From: CAYJAZ01 sp964369165
GTDB lineage: Bacteria > Desulfobacterota > Desulfovibrionia > Desulfovibrionales > Desulfovibrionaceae
Length of the DNA stretch: 39,583 nt
NCBI GenBank assembly: GCA_964369165.1
Contig: CAYJFE010000014.1
Location: forward strand, 1-39,583
Direction: 5' to 3'
Position numbers and translations under genes: made by a program. Positions 1-8,650 of the stretch are shown one piece after another. Below the pieces are notes generated by a model, which worked only from the letters and a program-made list of their open reading frames with translations, had not been told where the DNA came from and did no database searches. How positions within the stretch are numbered: position 1 is the first letter of the stretch; the number at the start of each line of letters is the position of its first letter.

Positions 1-254
1 CTAACTTTTGTATCCATTAAAATTAGAGGGAGGATTCTAGATTGAGTTCTCTCTCACTAGAAGTATGGAAGATAATAAATATATTTCGAGGTAAATTAAT
101 ATTCGCCTTATATAAAGATTTCAATTTGACATTTGCCAATTTTTCATACAAAATACAGTACATTTTTAAGTAAGATAAATTTTTTAAATTACGCTGTTTC
201 CAAGGTAATCCCTCAGTGAAAAGGCGTTGACTTTAGTGATGGTTATTTATTTTT
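1..254. other. Left-edge non-coding region upstream of the glycan operon
   Basis: No convincing gene is visible in these 254 AT-rich bases. Stops are frequent in all frames, and the frame of the first gene is closed by a TGA at 237-239. The only feature I can support is a sigma-70-like promoter at 126-154, listed separately. Any preceding gene lies outside the window. Confidence 0.5.
126..154 (+). promoter_or_regulatory. Putative sigma-70 promoter of the first glycan operon
   Basis: TTGACA at 126-131 is separated by exactly 17 bases from CAAAAT at 149-154 (4 of 6 matches to TATAAT). Transcription would start near 161, leaving a leader of about 95 bases before the ATG at 255. The -35 box is perfect and the -10 box is mediocre. 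Confidence 0.45.
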
Positions 255-1019
255 ATGAAATCAACAAAAGATATACGTCAAAACATAAAATCAGGCCTAG
301 CAAGCATAGGCACTTGGGCACAAATTCCTTCGTGTGAATCTGCACATATTCTTGCAAGCCTTGGTTATGATTGGGTTGTAGCTGATTTAGAGCACGCTCC
401 CTTTACTAGAAGTGATTTACCAAACTTCTTCCGCGCTATAAAACTTGGTGGAGCTCTAGCTTTTGCTCGTCTTGCCGACAACACAAGAGAAAATATAAAG
501 GCAGCCTTAGACAGCGGTGCTGAGGGTCTTATCTTTCCTATGATTGAAACTCGTTCTATGCTCGATGATGCAATCGCCTTAAGCCTCTATCCTTCACAAG
601 GCGGAAAACGTGGTGTTGGTTATTGCGCGGCTAATATTTATGGCTATGAATTTGACAAATACACAAATGAAGAAGCAAATGACATTCTTCTTATTGCGCA
701 GATAGAACACAAAAATGCCCTTGAAAATCTAGACGATATTCTTTCGCATTCTCGCCTAGATGGGCTTATTGTTGGCCCTTACGATTTATCAGCCTCAATG
801 GGGCTTATGGGGCAAACAGAACATCAAGATGTGAAAGATGCGCTTGACCTAATTTATGCAAAAGCAAAGCAATATTCTATTCCAATGGGGCTCCATATAG
901 TCAAACCAGATACTGCACTTTTAGAAGAAAAAATCAAAGAAGGTTACACCTTTATAGCCTTTGGTATAGACACTGTTTTTTTATATGACAATGCAAAAAA
1001 GCCTTTTGGGAGTAAATAG
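255..1019 (+). CDS. HpcH/HpaI family class II pyruvate aldolase
   Basis: This 254-residue protein has the length and motifs of the HpcH/HpaI (2,4-dihydroxyhept-2-enedioate) aldolase family. These are metal-dependent enzymes that join or split pyruvate and an aldehyde to give 2-keto-3-deoxy acids. His47 (DLEHAP), Arg72 (FARLAD), Glu151 (QIEH) and Asp177 (GPYDLS) line up with HpaI His45, Arg70, Glu149 and Asp175 with a constant offset of two, so the enzyme should be active. ATG 255 is the first start after an in-frame TGA at 237, and no strong ribosome site is visible. The stop abuts the ATG of the epimerase. In this context it more likely makes or trims a keto-acid sugar than degrades aromatics. 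The natural aldehyde substrate cannot be read from the sequence. Confidence 0.88.
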   Translation: MKSTKDIRQNIKSGLASIGTWAQIPSCESAHILASLGYDWVVADLEHAPFTRSDLPNFFRAIKLGGALAFARLADNTRENIKAALDSGAEGLIFPMIETRSMLDDAIALSLYPSQGGKRGVGYCAANIYGYEFDKYTNEEANDILLIAQIEHKNALENLDDILSHSRLDGLIVGPYDLSASMGLMGQTEHQDVKDALDLIYAKAKQYSIPMGLHIVKPDTALLEEKIKEGYTFIAFGIDTVFLYDNAKKPFGSK

Positions 1020-1886
1020 ATGAATATTGTTGTCTTTGGGGGTTCTGGTTTTTTAGGCTCGCACGTCTGCGATAAACTATCAGAAGCAGGGCATGCAGTA
1101 GTTATTGCTGATTGCGTTAAATCTTCTTGGCTTAGAAGCAATCAAGAAATGTGTATTGGCTCGATTAGCGACAAGAATTTTGTCGAAGATACGTGCGAAA
1201 ATGCTGATATTGTTATGAATTTTGCAGGCATAGCCGACCTTTCCGATGCTGACTTTGACCCCGTCTTAACAGCACAAATGAATGTTATGGGTAATGTGCA
1301 TATTTTAGAAGCTTGCAAAAAAGCAAAGGTCAAACGCTATGTCTTTGCATCTTCACTCTATGTATACGGTCAACACGGTGGCTTTTATCGTTGCAGCAAG
1401 CAATCATCGGAACTATTCATAGAGGAATACCACAAAAAATATGGCTTAGAATATACTATTTTGCGCTATGGTTCAGTTTATGGCACTAGAGCAAATGAAA
1501 AAAATGGTATTTATAAATTTGTCAAACAAGCAATGAGAGAAAACAAAATCACCTATTATGGCGCACCTGAGGCTTTGCGTGAATATATTGACGTGGAAGA
1601 CGCTTCAGTTGCTACAGTAGAAATTTTAAAAGATGAATATAAAAACAGCAATATCCTCCTCAGTGGCAATCAAGCCATTCAAGTTTCACAACTCTTTTTG
1701 ATGATTAGTGAAATACTAGGAAAAAAACTTGCACTAGAATACAATAATCACGAAGAAAACACGCATTATTATATAACTCCTTACAGCTTTATGCCAAAAG
1801 TAGGAAAGAAATTCAACCATACTCTTTCTACAGATTTAGGTCAGGGCTTACTGAAAGTGATGCAAGAAATTCAAGAAGCAGAGTAA
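1020..1886 (+). CDS. NAD-dependent epimerase/dehydratase (extended SDR)
   Basis: This 288-residue extended short-chain dehydrogenase/reductase is of the nucleotide-sugar epimerase/dehydratase type. The N-terminal Rossmann motif GGSGFLGS lies at residues 7-14. The catalytic pair is Tyr123-x3-Lys127 (YRCSK), preceded by a Ser-Ser at 111-112 in the usual catalytic serine position. The protein is somewhat shorter than typical 310-340 residue epimerases, mostly in the C-terminal substrate-binding part. It starts directly after the aldolase stop and is followed after 3 bases by the cytidylyltransferase, so it is translated from one operon. It probably acts on a nucleotide-linked sugar destined for a surface glycan. 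Epimerase, dehydratase and reductase activities cannot be told apart here. Confidence 0.85.
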   Translation: MNIVVFGGSGFLGSHVCDKLSEAGHAVVIADCVKSSWLRSNQEMCIGSISDKNFVEDTCENADIVMNFAGIADLSDADFDPVLTAQMNVMGNVHILEACKKAKVKRYVFASSLYVYGQHGGFYRCSKQSSELFIEEYHKKYGLEYTILRYGSVYGTRANEKNGIYKFVKQAMRENKITYYGAPEALREYIDVEDASVATVEILKDEYKNSNILLSGNQAIQVSQLFLMISEILGKKLALEYNNHEENTHYYITPYSFMPKVGKKFNHTLSTDLGQGLLKVMQEIQEAE

Positions 1887-1889
1887 AAT

Positions 1890-2570
1890 ATGCATAAAAT
1901 AACCGCACTAGTCCCAATGAAGGGCAAGTCAGAAAGAGTTATAGGCAAAAATCTTAGAACTTTTATTGACAAGCCCCTTTGTTTTTATATCTTAGAGACT
2001 TTGCAAAAATGTGAAGCTATTGAATATATTATTGTAAACACCGATAGTGAAGAAATTGCCACAATATCACAAAAATTTTCAAAAGTTATTATTCATAAAA
2101 GAGTCAGTGAATTACAAGGCCATCATATTCCCATGAATGCAATTTTAGAATGGGATATGGAGTATGACAAAAATCAAGCCACACATTATTTACAAACTCA
2201 TGCAACAAATCCCTTGCTTACAACACAAACCATTGATAAGGCTATACAATGCTATTTCAATAATCTAGGAAAATACGATTCTTTATTTTCGGTAACCCCT
2301 CTGCAAACTCGCCTTTACAACGCTGAGGGCAATGGGATTAATCACGACCCTAAAATATTGTTAAACACTCAAGATTTACCCAAACTCTATGAAGAAAATA
2401 GCAATATATATATCTTTTCACGCTCTTCTTTTAATTCTTCACCGAGCAAACGCATAGGCAATAAGCCTTTTATGTTTGAAATGGACAAGATAGAAGCTTT
2501 TGATATAGATAATGAAGAAGATTTCACCCTAGCACAAGCCGCTTATAAGGCTTTAAGAGCAAATATATGA
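1890..2570 (+). CDS. Cytidylyltransferase, CMP-sugar (NeuA/KdsB-like) synthetase
   Basis: This 226-residue protein belongs to the acylneuraminate cytidylyltransferase group. The N-terminal nucleotide-binding loop ALVPMKGKSERVIGKN is a variant of the family's P-A-R-x-G-S-K-R-x-P-G-K-N signature, and VNTDSEEIA corresponds to the following TDS metal/substrate motif. These enzymes transfer CMP from CTP to a sugar, classically a 2-keto-3-deoxy acid such as Neu5Ac, pseudaminic acid or Kdo. Its neighbour is a keto-deoxy-acid aldolase, so a CMP-activated ulosonic acid-like sugar is an attractive but unproven product. The last four bases (ATGA at 2567-2570) overlap the next start. Some relatives act on other substrates, so the sugar specificity stays open. 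Confidence 0.82.
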   Translation: MHKITALVPMKGKSERVIGKNLRTFIDKPLCFYILETLQKCEAIEYIIVNTDSEEIATISQKFSKVIIHKRVSELQGHHIPMNAILEWDMEYDKNQATHYLQTHATNPLLTTQTIDKAIQCYFNNLGKYDSLFSVTPLQTRLYNAEGNGINHDPKILLNTQDLPKLYEENSNIYIFSRSSFNSSPSKRIGNKPFMFEMDKIEAFDIDNEEDFTLAQAAYKALRANI

Positions 2571-3472
2571 AAATAGCCATCACAACATCATCTTTTGGAC
2601 AATTTGACTCTCTACCACTTGATTTATGCAAAGAAGCTGGAATTGAATGCATATTAAATCCATACGGTAGAGCATTATCAGAAGACGAGGCTCTTGCATT
2701 ATATGCCGATTGCATAGGAGTTATTGCTGGTACAGAACCTATAACAGCTAAAGTTATGGCGGCAAACCCGCAATTAAAAATCATTTCTCGTTGCGGAGTA
2801 GGCACTGACAATGTTGATAAAGCATATGCAAAAGCTCACGATATTACTGTTTTGTGCACACCAAACGCACCTACGCAAGCAACTGCAGAGCAAGCTGTGA
2901 CTCTTATGCTTTCACTTCTTCGCCATACAGCCGCAATGGATAATGATATGCGAAATGGCATTTGGAAGAAAAGAATGGGCAATTTGCTTACGCAAAAAAA
3001 AGTGGGCATTATTGGTTATGGCCGTATAGGCAAGACTGTTGCCAAACTCTTATCTGGCTTTGAGTGTGAAATAGCCTGCCATGATCCCTATATCAAAGAT
3101 TGCGACTGTCCAAATTATAGTCTTGAAGAACTTCTTTCATGGGCTGAAATCATCACTTTGCATTGCAATAAAGAGAAAAATGCACCAGCACTGATTGATG
3201 CTAAAGCTCTTTTTTCTATGCGTGAAAACACTTGGATTGTGAATTGTGCAAGGGGCGACTTAATAGACGAAGAAGCTTTGTTAGAAGCCCTTCAGTCAAA
3301 GCATCTTAAAGGCGCAGCTTTAGATGTCTTTGTAAAAGAACCTTACCAAGGCGAACTTTTGAAATTAGAAAACGTGCTTCTCAACCCTCATGCTTCCTCC
3401 TATGCTAAAGAAGCTCGCATAGAAATGGAAACACAAGCAGCGAAAAATTTACTTGAAGCATTGGGTGTGTAA
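2567..3472 (+). CDS. D-2-hydroxyacid dehydrogenase (SerA/PGDH-like)
   Basis: This 301-residue NAD(P)-dependent D-isomer 2-hydroxyacid dehydrogenase resembles the catalytic part of phosphoglycerate dehydrogenase without the C-terminal ACT domain. The nucleotide-binding motif G-Y-G-R-I-G is at residues 150-155. The catalytic triad is visible as Arg229 (NCARGD), Glu258 (VKEP) and His275 (NPHAS). It overlaps the preceding stop by ATGA and the following start by one base, so translation is probably coupled. Inside a sugar operon it may reduce or oxidise a 2-keto/2-hydroxy acid intermediate rather than supply serine, but that role is inferred only from neighbours. Confidence 0.85.
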   Translation: MKIAITTSSFGQFDSLPLDLCKEAGIECILNPYGRALSEDEALALYADCIGVIAGTEPITAKVMAANPQLKIISRCGVGTDNVDKAYAKAHDITVLCTPNAPTQATAEQAVTLMLSLLRHTAAMDNDMRNGIWKKRMGNLLTQKKVGIIGYGRIGKTVAKLLSGFECEIACHDPYIKDCDCPNYSLEELLSWAEIITLHCNKEKNAPALIDAKALFSMRENTWIVNCARGDLIDEEALLEALQSKHLKGAALDVFVKEPYQGELLKLENVLLNPHASSYAKEARIEMETQAAKNLLEALGV

Positions 3473-6400
3473 TGACTAATGGAATCAAACAAATAGTCTT
3501 CGATTGTGACGGTGTTATTTTGCAAAGCACAAATATCAAAACCCTAGCTTTTGAAAAAACTGTTGCTCCTTACGGACTTATAGCACAAAAAGCTTTTATG
3601 GCATACCATCACGATAATTATGGTATAAGCCGAATGAATAAATTTGAATGGTTTTGCAAAGATGTGCTAAAGAGTGAAGATGATGCATTGCCTAAAATTT
3701 TAGCAGAAAATTTTGCAAAAATAGTGCAAGAAGAAATTCTTATTTGCCCCTTTGTTGATGGAGTCTTAGATATATTAGAAGATTTACATAAAAAAATTCC
3801 ACTCTATGTTTGTTCTGGTACACCACAAGAAGAATTACTTGATATTCTTCAAAAAAGAGGTGTAGCTAAATATTTTAAAGAAATATACGGCACGCCTCCT
3901 GAAAAGCATACCCTCTTACAAGAGCTTGTAAGAAAAAGTGGCATTGCCCCTGAAAACACACTTATGGTCGGCGATGCGCAGACGGATTTAGACGCTGCAA
4001 ATTATGTAGGCACTCAATTTTACGGCATTGGGAGGTATTTTGAAAAGACAGAATTCCCCCATTCCAAAACTTTGACGAACTTCGATACTTTTCTCAATCT
4101 TTCTCAAACAGAGCAAGAGCAGTTTATTCCTCATATACTTATTGTTTCAAGCATTGCCAATAACACTCCTGCGGCTACAGGACAGCTCATCAATAAACTG
4201 TTCAAGAATTTACCAAAACATAAAGAACTTATTTTCACAAAATATAAATCTCACATAACTTTTCAAGTGCCTCAAGAAGAGCATTATCTTGAAGCTCTTG
4301 CCACTTGCCAAAAATTTGCTCCTTCCCTTTGCTATTTCTACCTTATAGACGATGAAAAATATCTGAAATTTATTAACTTTCTCATTGAAAATCTCGATGT
4401 ACCCTATGTTGTGCATATTATGGACACAACTATTATTCAAAATTACACTCATGCATTTTATATTATAAATAAAATAGTAAAATATGCTGACAAATGCTAT
4501 GCTATTTCGGAAAAAATGGCCACACATCATGAAAAGCTATTCAATCGTACATTTTCCGTTCTTCATAATTTCATCACTACAGCAGAACTTCAAGAATTTC
4601 AAAAAATAGATAAAATTCATAAGAAAAAAACATTCACACTCCTCTATTCTGGAGCTATCACAGAAAATACAACAAAAAAGGCTCTTTACAAAATTGCAAA
4701 GCAAATATCTCTTTTGCCAGAAGAAGTAAGAATAGAATTAGAAATAAGAACACAGCCTTGGTTTTTCTATGATACTGTAGTAGACGATTTTGCGGCTTTG
4801 GATAATGTGAAAGTCACCTGTATACGCACAAGTGATTCCTACTACGAAAATCTCAAAAATGCTGACGCACTACTCATTACCCAAAATTTTTCAGAAGAAG
4901 CCATTAATTATTTAAATTTTTCTTTGGCGAATAAGCTTTCTGAATGCTTGGCAAGCAATCTTCCAATAATTGCTTTTGGACCAGAACAAATATATACATT
5001 CCAATTACTCAAAGAATTTAACGCAGCTCTCAATATTAACATAGACTCAGCCGAAGCTGTATGCCAAGAGTTGCTTAATCTGTATAACAAAAAAATTGAT
5101 CTTGCCATCTTGCAAGAAAATGCGCAAAAACTTCTTGAAAAACATTTCCTAGAATCAAGCATTTACACTCCATTTAAAAAAGATATACAAGCATTAGAAT
5201 CTACAAAAAAGAACAAGAATATACAAGAACGAACAGCAATTATTTTAGGAAATGGCCCTTCTTTGCGCTCTTTTGATTTTAAAGAAAAGCTCAAAAACTT
5301 TATTACTTTTGGCATGAACGCCGCCTATAGATATTGGGATAAAATAAATTGGTATCCAGATTATTATGCCTGCCTTGATTTGGTTGTTGGCCTTTCACAT
5401 AAAGAAGAAATCAAGCGACTTATTGAAAATTCTAACGAGTATGGCATAAAGCAATTTTTATTGCGAGACAATCTTATTCAAGATCTTGGAGAAATAAAAA
5501 ATCAATCTAAAATTGTGAATTTTGATGAAATTCGCTGGAAGTCAAAATTTATGTATGGCAATGCAGTCACTACAGGCAGTAATACTGCTACTTGGGCAGC
5601 CGAACTTGGTTTTGAAAATATTATTCTGCTTGGCATTGATTCAAATTATGTAGAAATTCTTCCTCAAGCTTCAAAGCAAGAGGAACATCAGCTTTTAATT
5701 GAACAAACTCCAAAACACAATCCTAACTATTTCTTTGATGACTACCAACAAAAAGGTGATAAATATCAAGTCCCTAATCCCACCTCCCACTCAGATCCAA
5801 GCAGAATGATTCACCGTGCCGTTTGGAGAAGCGTTGGCCATAGATTTGCCAAGCATAATATATTAGTTCTCAATTGTAGTGAAATATCAAAAATAGAAGA
5901 TTATCATAAAATGTCTTTTGATAAAGCTTTAGATTTTATTACAGCTTTTCGCAAGCAAAAGCCTTTTTGTATCGGCACAAATTTACCAGACAAATACAAG
6001 TTTAGTGAAGACAATATTATTTTCCAATATTTTAAAGATTTTGCAGGTACAGTCATCGAAGTGGGCACGCACTTTGGCTCGGAAACTGCACGCTATCTTT
6101 ATAGAGGCTGGACTGTGCATGGTTTTGAACCTGATGATAATAACAGAAGAAAATGCATTGAAAGCACAAGAAAGTTTCAAGCAAATTTTTATCTTAATGA
6201 TATAGCTGTGAGTGATAAAAGTAATGAAATTTGTGAGTTTTATACCAGTGAGGAATCAACGGGTATAAGTAGTTTACACCCATTTCACAAAACACATAGC
6301 AAGAAAAAAACGGTGCAAACGATTACTCTTAAAGACTATATGGAGCAAAATAAGCTTGAACATATCGAACTTCTTCGTATAGACACAGAGGGCTATGATT

Positions 6401-6738
6401 TGAAAGTTTTGCAAGGCTTTGACTTTAAAAAATCAAAGCCACAAGTTATTCTTTGTGAGTTTGAAGACAATAAAACTCTCTCGCTTGGGTATTCCACAAA
6501 AGACATGATAGAATTTCTGCAACAAGTGGGATATACTGTCTATGTGAGCGAATGGGCGCCTATTTACAAATACGGAGTACCTCATTTCTTTGCACAGTTA
6601 TTCAAAGCTCCTGGCATCTTACTCTCTCCCTCAAGTTGGGGAAACCTTATTTGTTTCAAAGACGATCCAGGCGAAAAAGAAATTTCAAAACTTATAAAGC
6701 GAGTTTTGAGTTACAATACACAAAAAACTAAATCATAA
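3472..6738 (+). CDS. Four-module HAD / glycosyltransferase-like / MptE-like / FkbM protein
   Basis: This 1088-residue protein has four consecutive modules and is cytoplasmic by appearance (no signal peptide or membrane segment). Residues 1-215 are a HAD-type phosphatase with VFDCDGVIL at the nucleophile, CSGTP for motif II and MVGDAQTDLDAA for motif IV. Residues 220-575 look like a GT-B glycosyltransferase (ILIVSS start, later SGAITENTTKK and LASNLPIIAFGPEQ). Residues 586-800 match the MptE-like/DUF115 fold shared with Maf flagellin-glycosylation proteins (ILGNGPSL at 591-598, TFGMNAAY, TGSNTATWAAELGF). Residues 855-1075 are an FkbM-type methyltransferase (EVGTHFGSE from 863; LLRIDTEGYDLKVLQGF near 968). 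The order suggests sugar dephosphorylation, transfer and O-methylation in one chain. The HAD and FkbM calls are firm; the two middle modules are weaker. Confidence 0.8.
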   Translation: MTNGIKQIVFDCDGVILQSTNIKTLAFEKTVAPYGLIAQKAFMAYHHDNYGISRMNKFEWFCKDVLKSEDDALPKILAENFAKIVQEEILICPFVDGVLDILEDLHKKIPLYVCSGTPQEELLDILQKRGVAKYFKEIYGTPPEKHTLLQELVRKSGIAPENTLMVGDAQTDLDAANYVGTQFYGIGRYFEKTEFPHSKTLTNFDTFLNLSQTEQEQFIPHILIVSSIANNTPAATGQLINKLFKNLPKHKELIFTKYKSHITFQVPQEEHYLEALATCQKFAPSLCYFYLIDDEKYLKFINFLIENLDVPYVVHIMDTTIIQNYTHAFYIINKIVKYADKCYAISEKMATHHEKLFNRTFSVLHNFITTAELQEFQKIDKIHKKKTFTLLYSGAITENTTKKALYKIAKQISLLPEEVRIELEIRTQPWFFYDTVVDDFAALDNVKVTCIRTSDSYYENLKNADALLITQNFSEEAINYLNFSLANKLSECLASNLPIIAFGPEQIYTFQLLKEFNAALNINIDSAEAVCQELLNLYNKKIDLAILQENAQKLLEKHFLESSIYTPFKKDIQALESTKKNKNIQERTAIILGNGPSLRSFDFKEKLKNFITFGMNAAYRYWDKINWYPDYYACLDLVVGLSHKEEIKRLIENSNEYGIKQFLLRDNLIQDLGEIKNQSKIVNFDEIRWKSKFMYGNAVTTGSNTATWAAELGFENIILLGIDSNYVEILPQASKQEEHQLLIEQTPKHNPNYFFDDYQQKGDKYQVPNPTSHSDPSRMIHRAVWRSVGHRFAKHNILVLNCSEISKIEDYHKMSFDKALDFITAFRKQKPFCIGTNLPDKYKFSEDNIIFQYFKDFAGTVIEVGTHFGSETARYLYRGWTVHGFEPDDNNRRKCIESTRKFQANFYLNDIAVSDKSNEICEFYTSEESTGISSLHPFHKTHSKKKTVQTITLKDYMEQNKLEHIELLRIDTEGYDLKVLQGFDFKKSKPQVILCEFEDNKTLSLGYSTKDMIEFLQQVGYTVYVSEWAPIYKYGVPHFFAQLFKAPGILLSPSSWGNLICFKDDPGEKEISKLIKRVLSYNTQKTKS

Positions 6739-6761
6739 ATACAACATAAAAAGAGGATAAT

Positions 6762-7589
6762 ATGAATAACACAGATAAAATACAAGACAGTCGCCCCTTT
6801 GTTATGCATAGGCCATACAGTGATGAAAACTCCAAACAAATCGCACCATTCTTTATGGGAGATTGCGATTATAATACGCTTACCTACCTGCACAAAGAAC
6901 ATACCAAACTACTTACAAAAGCTTATTTGCGAGAACATCAAAGTGATAATGAGCTCAACGAAGAAAAATTACAACCAAAAGCATGGCAAGACGCTATTCT
7001 TACAGCATTTATTGATCAAAAATTACCAAAAGATGCGGCAATGCTTGAAGTAGGCGGAGGCTTTTCCCGTATACTTTATAAATACCACCACACACATAAA
7101 TGCTGGAACCTTGATAAGTTTGAAGGAGTTGGTGCAGGACCTAAAAGTATTCCCACGCTCCCTTATCCTATCGTTCAAGACTATATTGGTAGTTTCAATA
7201 AACATATTCCCGACAATTATTTTGATTTAGTTTTTTCTATTTCTGTTCTTGAGCATATTCCCTATGAAAAAGAACTTTATAAAAATATTCTTGCCGATAT
7301 GCAAAGAATGCTAAAACCCGGTGGCTATTGCGTGCACTGCATTGATTTTCCTCTTGTAAGCATAGACGACAGCCGACCACTCAACTACGCTCCATTTACA
7401 CAATATTTCTTTGATAATGTGCAAACTCTTAATACTTTTGTCCCAACAGAAGAAGCCATTAACAAACATGGCGCTCTACAATATACAACACAAACAGCCT
7501 ATGATGCTTCATGGCTTCGCATAAATAATCAAAGCTACGAACAACATGGCCCACCTTCTTCTATACAAGTATTTTGGCAAAAAGCTTAA
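6762..7589 (+). CDS. SAM-dependent class I methyltransferase
   Basis: This 275-residue Rossmann-type methyltransferase shows motif I as MLEVGGGFSR (residues 94-103), an acidic strand-2 end at NLDKFEG, and the typical post-motif block VFSISVLEHIP followed by MLKPGGYCV. It is preceded by AGAGGA six bases before the ATG. Only 23 bases separate it from the four-module gene, so it is probably the last gene of the plus-strand operon. A convergent glycosyltransferase gene ends 47 bases further on. Substrate is unknown; methylation of a glycan or its precursor is likely from context. Confidence 0.8.
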   Translation: MNNTDKIQDSRPFVMHRPYSDENSKQIAPFFMGDCDYNTLTYLHKEHTKLLTKAYLREHQSDNELNEEKLQPKAWQDAILTAFIDQKLPKDAAMLEVGGGFSRILYKYHHTHKCWNLDKFEGVGAGPKSIPTLPYPIVQDYIGSFNKHIPDNYFDLVFSISVLEHIPYEKELYKNILADMQRMLKPGGYCVHCIDFPLVSIDDSRPLNYAPFTQYFFDNVQTLNTFVPTEEAINKHGALQYTTQTAYDASWLRINNQSYEQHGPPSSIQVFWQKA

Positions 7590-7636
7590 CAAGCAATATA
7601 ATTATGCCTAAACAGCAAATTCTTCTTAAAATGATT

Positions 7637-8632
7637 TTATTGAGTTGGCATTTTATAGAAACGGAAAAGCACAGGATCAACTCTCATCGCTTCAGCAAAA
7701 TCAAAATGATGACTATATTTTGCAAGAATTGTGTAAAAATCACTAGCGCTTAATGTATCTCGATGCAAAAGAATTTCTAAATCAGCCTTGTTGGCAAAAG
7801 GGAAATTCTTTTGCACAAAAGATAGCCTCTCTTCTTTCAGCTTTGTTTGATTTGTATTTGAAATGCCTTTCATGGAAAAATTCATAACTGTCTTTCGAAG
7901 CTCATACATAGTTTTTTTTGCATCAAAAAGCTTTTTACAAAATACCCAATCGGCAATTATTGTATAATTTGTATCATAAAAACCCATTTCATTATATAAT
8001 TCAGCTGAAATAAGCATGGTTTCATGCCTAATTGGCATACAAAAAGAAAGAACAGGGGTATAGGCAATACGATTATAAGTATAGTTTTTGCTGGAATCTT
8101 CATAAGCAAAATATGCATGCGCACTCACAAAATCACAATTGCTTTCTTCTTTTGCTCTCACAAGTGAAAAGACAGCATCAGAGGTATATGTGTCATCAGC
8201 ATTTAATATAAGAATATAGTCGCCACTTGCAAGTGCAAGACCTTTATTCATAGCATAGTAGATTCCTTCATCTTCTTCGCTCAAATAATAGTCGATTTTA
8301 TCTTTATGGCTTTCAATAATTTTTAGGCTATTATCTTTTGATGCACCGTCAATCACTATAGATTCTATATTATCATAGTTTTGCTCAAAAACAGATTGTA
8401 AAGTATTTTCCAAAGTTGCTTCAGCATTGAGGCAAACAGTGATGATAGTCACCAAGGGCATATCTTGTTGTGATTTTTTAAATTTACCCTCAAGACGCAA
8501 GCCCCCCTCACAAATTCTTTGGGATTGACTTTTAGGATAGGATAAATATTTGCCCACAACGGGGACGTTTTCGTCAAAATGAGGTATTTTACCACTTATT
8601 GCGCGCAAAGTAGAAGCTATATCTTTTGTCAT
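7637..8632 (-). CDS. Family 2 glycosyltransferase
   Basis: This 331-residue protein has a GT-A domain of family GT2 from about residue 58 (PLVTIITVCLNAEATLENTL). It has the IDGASKDNS nucleotide-binding strand and the metal-binding motif NADDTY (Asp146-Asp147). EEDEGIYYAMNKGL is the usual acceptor-loop region of WcaA-like transferases. The first 57 residues are an extra N-terminal piece with no recognised motif. It is the last gene of the minus-strand operon, 18 bases behind the preceding gene, with an AAGAAGAA ribosome site. It presumably adds one sugar to a surface glycan. Confidence 0.87.
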   Translation of the reverse strand: MTKDIASTLRAISGKIPHFDENVPVVGKYLSYPKSQSQRICEGGLRLEGKFKKSQQDMPLVTIITVCLNAEATLENTLQSVFEQNYDNIESIVIDGASKDNSLKIIESHKDKIDYYLSEEDEGIYYAMNKGLALASGDYILILNADDTYTSDAVFSLVRAKEESNCDFVSAHAYFAYEDSSKNYTYNRIAYTPVLSFCMPIRHETMLISAELYNEMGFYDTNYTIIADWVFCKKLFDAKKTMYELRKTVMNFSMKGISNTNQTKLKEERLSFVQKNFPFANKADLEILLHRDTLSASDFYTILAKYSHHFDFAEAMRVDPVLFRFYKMPTQ

Positions 8633-8650
8633 TTCTTCTTACCAGTCAAA

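Noticed and set aside
5220..5900. 6-hydroxymethylpterin diphosphokinase activity for the MptE-like module
   Set aside because: The fold resemblance is to the wider DUF115/Maf group, and the sugar context makes a pterin enzyme unlikely.
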